Assembly: GCF_003259895.1 (NCBI RefSeq)
Contig: NZ_QLME01000008.1
Span: 1 to 64,000, forward strand
Source of the DNA: Halanaerobium saccharolyticum
GTDB taxonomy: Bacteria; Bacillota; Halanaerobiia; Halanaerobiales; Halanaerobiaceae
Length of the DNA: 64,000 nt
Direction: 5' to 3'
In this document: positions 61,865 through 64,000 of the stretch, in pieces
Layout: the number at the start of each line of letters is the position of its first letter
Numbering within the stretch: position 1 is the first letter of the stretch
Made by a program: the position numbers and the translations under genes
The notes under the pieces: generated by a model
What the model saw: only the letters and a program-made list of their open reading frames with translations
What the model was told of the DNA's origin: nothing
Database searches by the model: none

Positions 61865-64000
61865 ATGAGTGCCAGAAGTGAATTATTAAATAAGTTAAGA
61901 GAAGATGTACACCGTCCGCTCAGTAAGGAAGAAATTTTTCAAAAATTTGAAATAGATAAAGGTCAGCAGCAGATGTTTTCAGAGCTCCTTGATGATTTGA
62001 TCAAGTCGGGTCAAATTTTCAAAAACTCTCAAGGTTTGTATGGTGTCCCGGGAAAATTTAATTTAATTGGGGGCAGAATAGAAAAAATTGCTTCCGGTAA
62101 TGCTTTTTTAATTCCGGATGATCCCGAAAAGGAAGATGTTTATATTTCTTCAGCCAATATGAATGGGGCAATGCACAATGATAAAGTGTTTGTGCGTCCT
62201 GTTCCTTCCAATCGGGGCAAAAGTCAGGCAGGAGAAGTTGCAGAAATTATTGAGAGAGTTAACAAAGAAGTGGTTGGTAATTTAGAAAAATATAAAAATT
62301 ATGGGTTTTTAATCCCGGATAACAAGAGGATCTGTAATGATATCTTTATTCCACCAGAAGCTTTAAATGAGGCAGAAAATGGGCAAAAGGTTGTAGCAAA
62401 AATAAACCGCTGGCCGGAAAAAAACAGAAATCCTGAAGGTGAAATCATAGAGATCCTGGGTGATAAAGATGATGCCGGGGTTGATATCGAAGCTATAATT
62501 CGTCAGCTTAACTTACCAGGTGAATTTTCAGATAAGGTTTTAAAACAGACCGAAAATGTTCCAGCTCAGGTAAGTGAAGACACAATTAAAAAGGATGATC
62601 AACGAAAAGATTTAAGAGATTTAAAACTGGTAACTATTGATGGACCGGATGCTAAAGATTTTGATGATGCTGTTTCTATAGAAAAAAAGAGTGATGATCT
62701 TTATAGATTGGGAGTTCATATTGCTGATGTTAGTCATTACGTATCAGAGGGCAGTCCGCTTGATAATGAAGCCTATTCCCGTGCGACCAGTATTTATCTG
62801 GTTGATCGGGTAATACCGATGCTGCCGGAAAAGTTATCTAATGGAATCTGCAGCCTGAATCCTCAGGTGGATAGACTGACCATGACTGTTTTTATAGACT
62901 ATAGATTTCAGGGGAAAAATGGAATAGAGATTATAGATCATGATATTACAAAATCGGTGATTAATTCTAATCATCGGATGACATACGGTGAAGCTCAGGA
63001 TATTCTGGAAGATAATAAACAGGCAAAAAAAGAAGAATATGCTGATTTTATAGAAGAGCTGAAGATGATGAATGAACTTCGACGAAGACTGCGCCAAAAT
63101 CGTTTTGAAGAAGGAAGTATGGACTTTAACTTTCCCGAGGTTAAGGTTGAACTTGACGAAGATGGTCATCCTGTTAATTTAAGGAAAAGAAAACATCGGG
63201 AATCAGAACAGTTGATTGAGGAATTTATGATTGCCGCTAACAGAATTGTGGCAGCAGAGATGTCCTGGCGTGAGATGCCCTTTATTTATCGAGTCCACGA
63301 AGAACCTGATCTGGATAGAATGCAGCAGTTTAACGAATTTATCCATAATTTTGGTTATCGCTTAAAAGGAGTCAAAAATGGAGTTCATCCCCGGGCTTTA
63401 CAGGAGATTTTAGAAGATGTAAGGGGAACAAAAGAAGAAAAAATAATCGAAACAGTGATGCTGCGCTCACTCAAAAAAGCAGTTTATTCCGAAAAAAATG
63501 TAGGTCACTTTGGCCTGGGAATTACTCATTACAGCCATTTTACCTCTCCAATTAGACGTTACCCTGATCTGACCGCTCATCGGATAATAAAAGAAACTGT
63601 AACTGAAGGTTATTTAAGTCAGGATCGTCAGGATGAGTTGGATATCGAGCTTCCCAAAATTGCTGATCACTGCTCACTGCAGGAAAGAAGAGCAATGGAG
63701 GCAGAAAGAGATTCTGTTGACTTAAAGAAAATTGAATTTATGGAAGATAAGATTGGTGAGGAATTTGAAGGTATTATCAGTGGAATTACCGGTTTTGGGA
63801 TGTTTGTGGAATTAGAAAATACTGTAGAAGGGCTGGTGCATATTAAAAACCTTCGTGATGATTATTATCATTATGACGAGGAAAAATATCATCTAATCGG
63901 AGAAAGAACCAAAAAGATTTACAGAATTGGTGATGAAGTTAAAGTTAAAGTTACAAAGGTAAATAGAGATGAAAGAGAATTAGATTTTGAATTACTGGAA
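61865..64000 (+). CDS. rnr: Ribonuclease R (3' end outside the window)
   Basis: RNase R is a processive 3'-5' exoribonuclease. The visible 712 residues have no stop. An N-terminal helix-turn-helix (about residues 5-60) comes first, then cold-shock domains. The RNB catalytic domain holds the acidic site DGPDAKDFDDAVSIE near residue 260 and SRATSIYLVDRVIPMLPEKL. Further blocks are RVHEEPD and HFTSPIRRYPDLTAHRII. The S1 domain (FEGIISGITGFGMFVELENT) is almost complete at the edge, so only a short tail is missing. A GGGGATG site precedes ATG 61865. Confidence 0.96.
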   Translation, partial: MSARSELLNKLREDVHRPLSKEEIFQKFEIDKGQQQMFSELLDDLIKSGQIFKNSQGLYGVPGKFNLIGGRIEKIASGNAFLIPDDPEKEDVYISSANMNGAMHNDKVFVRPVPSNRGKSQAGEVAEIIERVNKEVVGNLEKYKNYGFLIPDNKRICNDIFIPPEALNEAENGQKVVAKINRWPEKNRNPEGEIIEILGDKDDAGVDIEAIIRQLNLPGEFSDKVLKQTENVPAQVSEDTIKKDDQRKDLRDLKLVTIDGPDAKDFDDAVSIEKKSDDLYRLGVHIADVSHYVSEGSPLDNEAYSRATSIYLVDRVIPMLPEKLSNGICSLNPQVDRLTMTVFIDYRFQGKNGIEIIDHDITKSVINSNHRMTYGEAQDILEDNKQAKKEEYADFIEELKMMNELRRRLRQNRFEEGSMDFNFPEVKVELDEDGHPVNLRKRKHRESEQLIEEFMIAANRIVAAEMSWREMPFIYRVHEEPDLDRMQQFNEFIHNFGYRLKGVKNGVHPRALQEILEDVRGTKEEKIIETVMLRSLKKAVYSEKNVGHFGLGITHYSHFTSPIRRYPDLTAHRIIKETVTEGYLSQDRQDELDIELPKIADHCSLQERRAMEAERDSVDLKKIEFMEDKIGEEFEGIISGITGFGMFVELENTVEGLVHIKNLRDDYYHYDEEKYHLIGERTKKIYRIGDEVKVKVTKVNRDERELDFELLE

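Noticed and set aside
62834-63169. Open frame on the minus strand within rnr
   Set aside because: It lies opposite the RNB catalytic domain and is rich in Phe/Ile/Ser without family resemblance.

Overview
The window reads as a chromosomal segment of a low-GC, anaerobic, fermentative member of the Firmicutes with two membranes, most likely a halophile of the Halanaerobiales (inference from gene content; no 16S is present). Three things point that way. The flagellar locus has clostridial order and includes fliY, flbD, flhF/flhG and fapA, yet also carries flgA, flgH and flgI for P- and L-rings, which only make sense with an outer membrane. A second locus encodes an RND transporter, a LolA-like periplasmic protein and an outer-membrane barrel. 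The central metabolism (CggR-controlled glycolysis, HPr kinase, RapZ/YvcK/WhiA, ferredoxin, K+-type membrane pyrophosphatase) is that of a sugar-fermenting Firmicute. Every convincing gene lies on the + strand.

Layout. 1-230: tail of an IS4-type transposase. 442-33080: one very long motility cluster. It opens with cheY, then a c-di-GMP-I riboswitch with an intrinsic terminator, then flgB-flgC-fliE-fliF-fliG-fliH-fliI-fliJ-motE-like-fliK-flgD-flagellar operon protein-flgE-flbD-motA-motB-fliL-fliM-fliY-fliO-fliP-fliQ-fliR-flhB-flhA-flhF-flhG-PilZ protein-small membrane protein-fliA-fapA-flgF-flgG-flgA-flgH-flgI-flgJ. Most junctions overlap or are a few bases long. The exceptions are the leaders of flgE and flgG, which carry two related RNA structures. 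Filament genes, anti-sigma factor and chemoreceptors are not in the window. c-di-GMP appears twice: as the likely ligand of the riboswitch and of the PilZ protein.

33100-34400: two tandem trpP-type tryptophan transporter genes. Each is preceded by a series of GAG/UAG triplets, mostly two bases apart, overlapping the ribosome-binding site. This is the signature of a TRAP (MtrB) binding site, and the first leader has 11 triplets behind a near-consensus promoter. 34420-40070: a MarR regulator with duplicated palindromic operators, followed by the RND transporter, LolA-like protein and barrel. 40120-40430: a monocistronic 2[4Fe-4S] ferredoxin. 40600-49700: glyA, a HAD phosphatase, a membrane protein, ROK glucokinase, HPr kinase, a secreted Glucodextran_C-like protein, a squalene/phytoene synthase homologue, rapZ, yvcK and then whiA. 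50600-58170: cggR with its operator, then gap-pgk-tpiA-gpmI-eno, the lower half of glycolysis. 58320 to the end: secG, membrane pyrophosphatase, a hotdog thioesterase, an HD-domain protein and the 5' part of rnr (RNase R), which runs off the window.

No rRNA, tRNA, CRISPR array or prophage was seen. No gene-free stretch exceeds about 260 bases. The most interesting parts are the RNA-level controls (c-di-GMP riboswitch, TRAP-like leaders, paired flgE/flgG leader structures) and the machinery for an outer membrane in a Firmicute.
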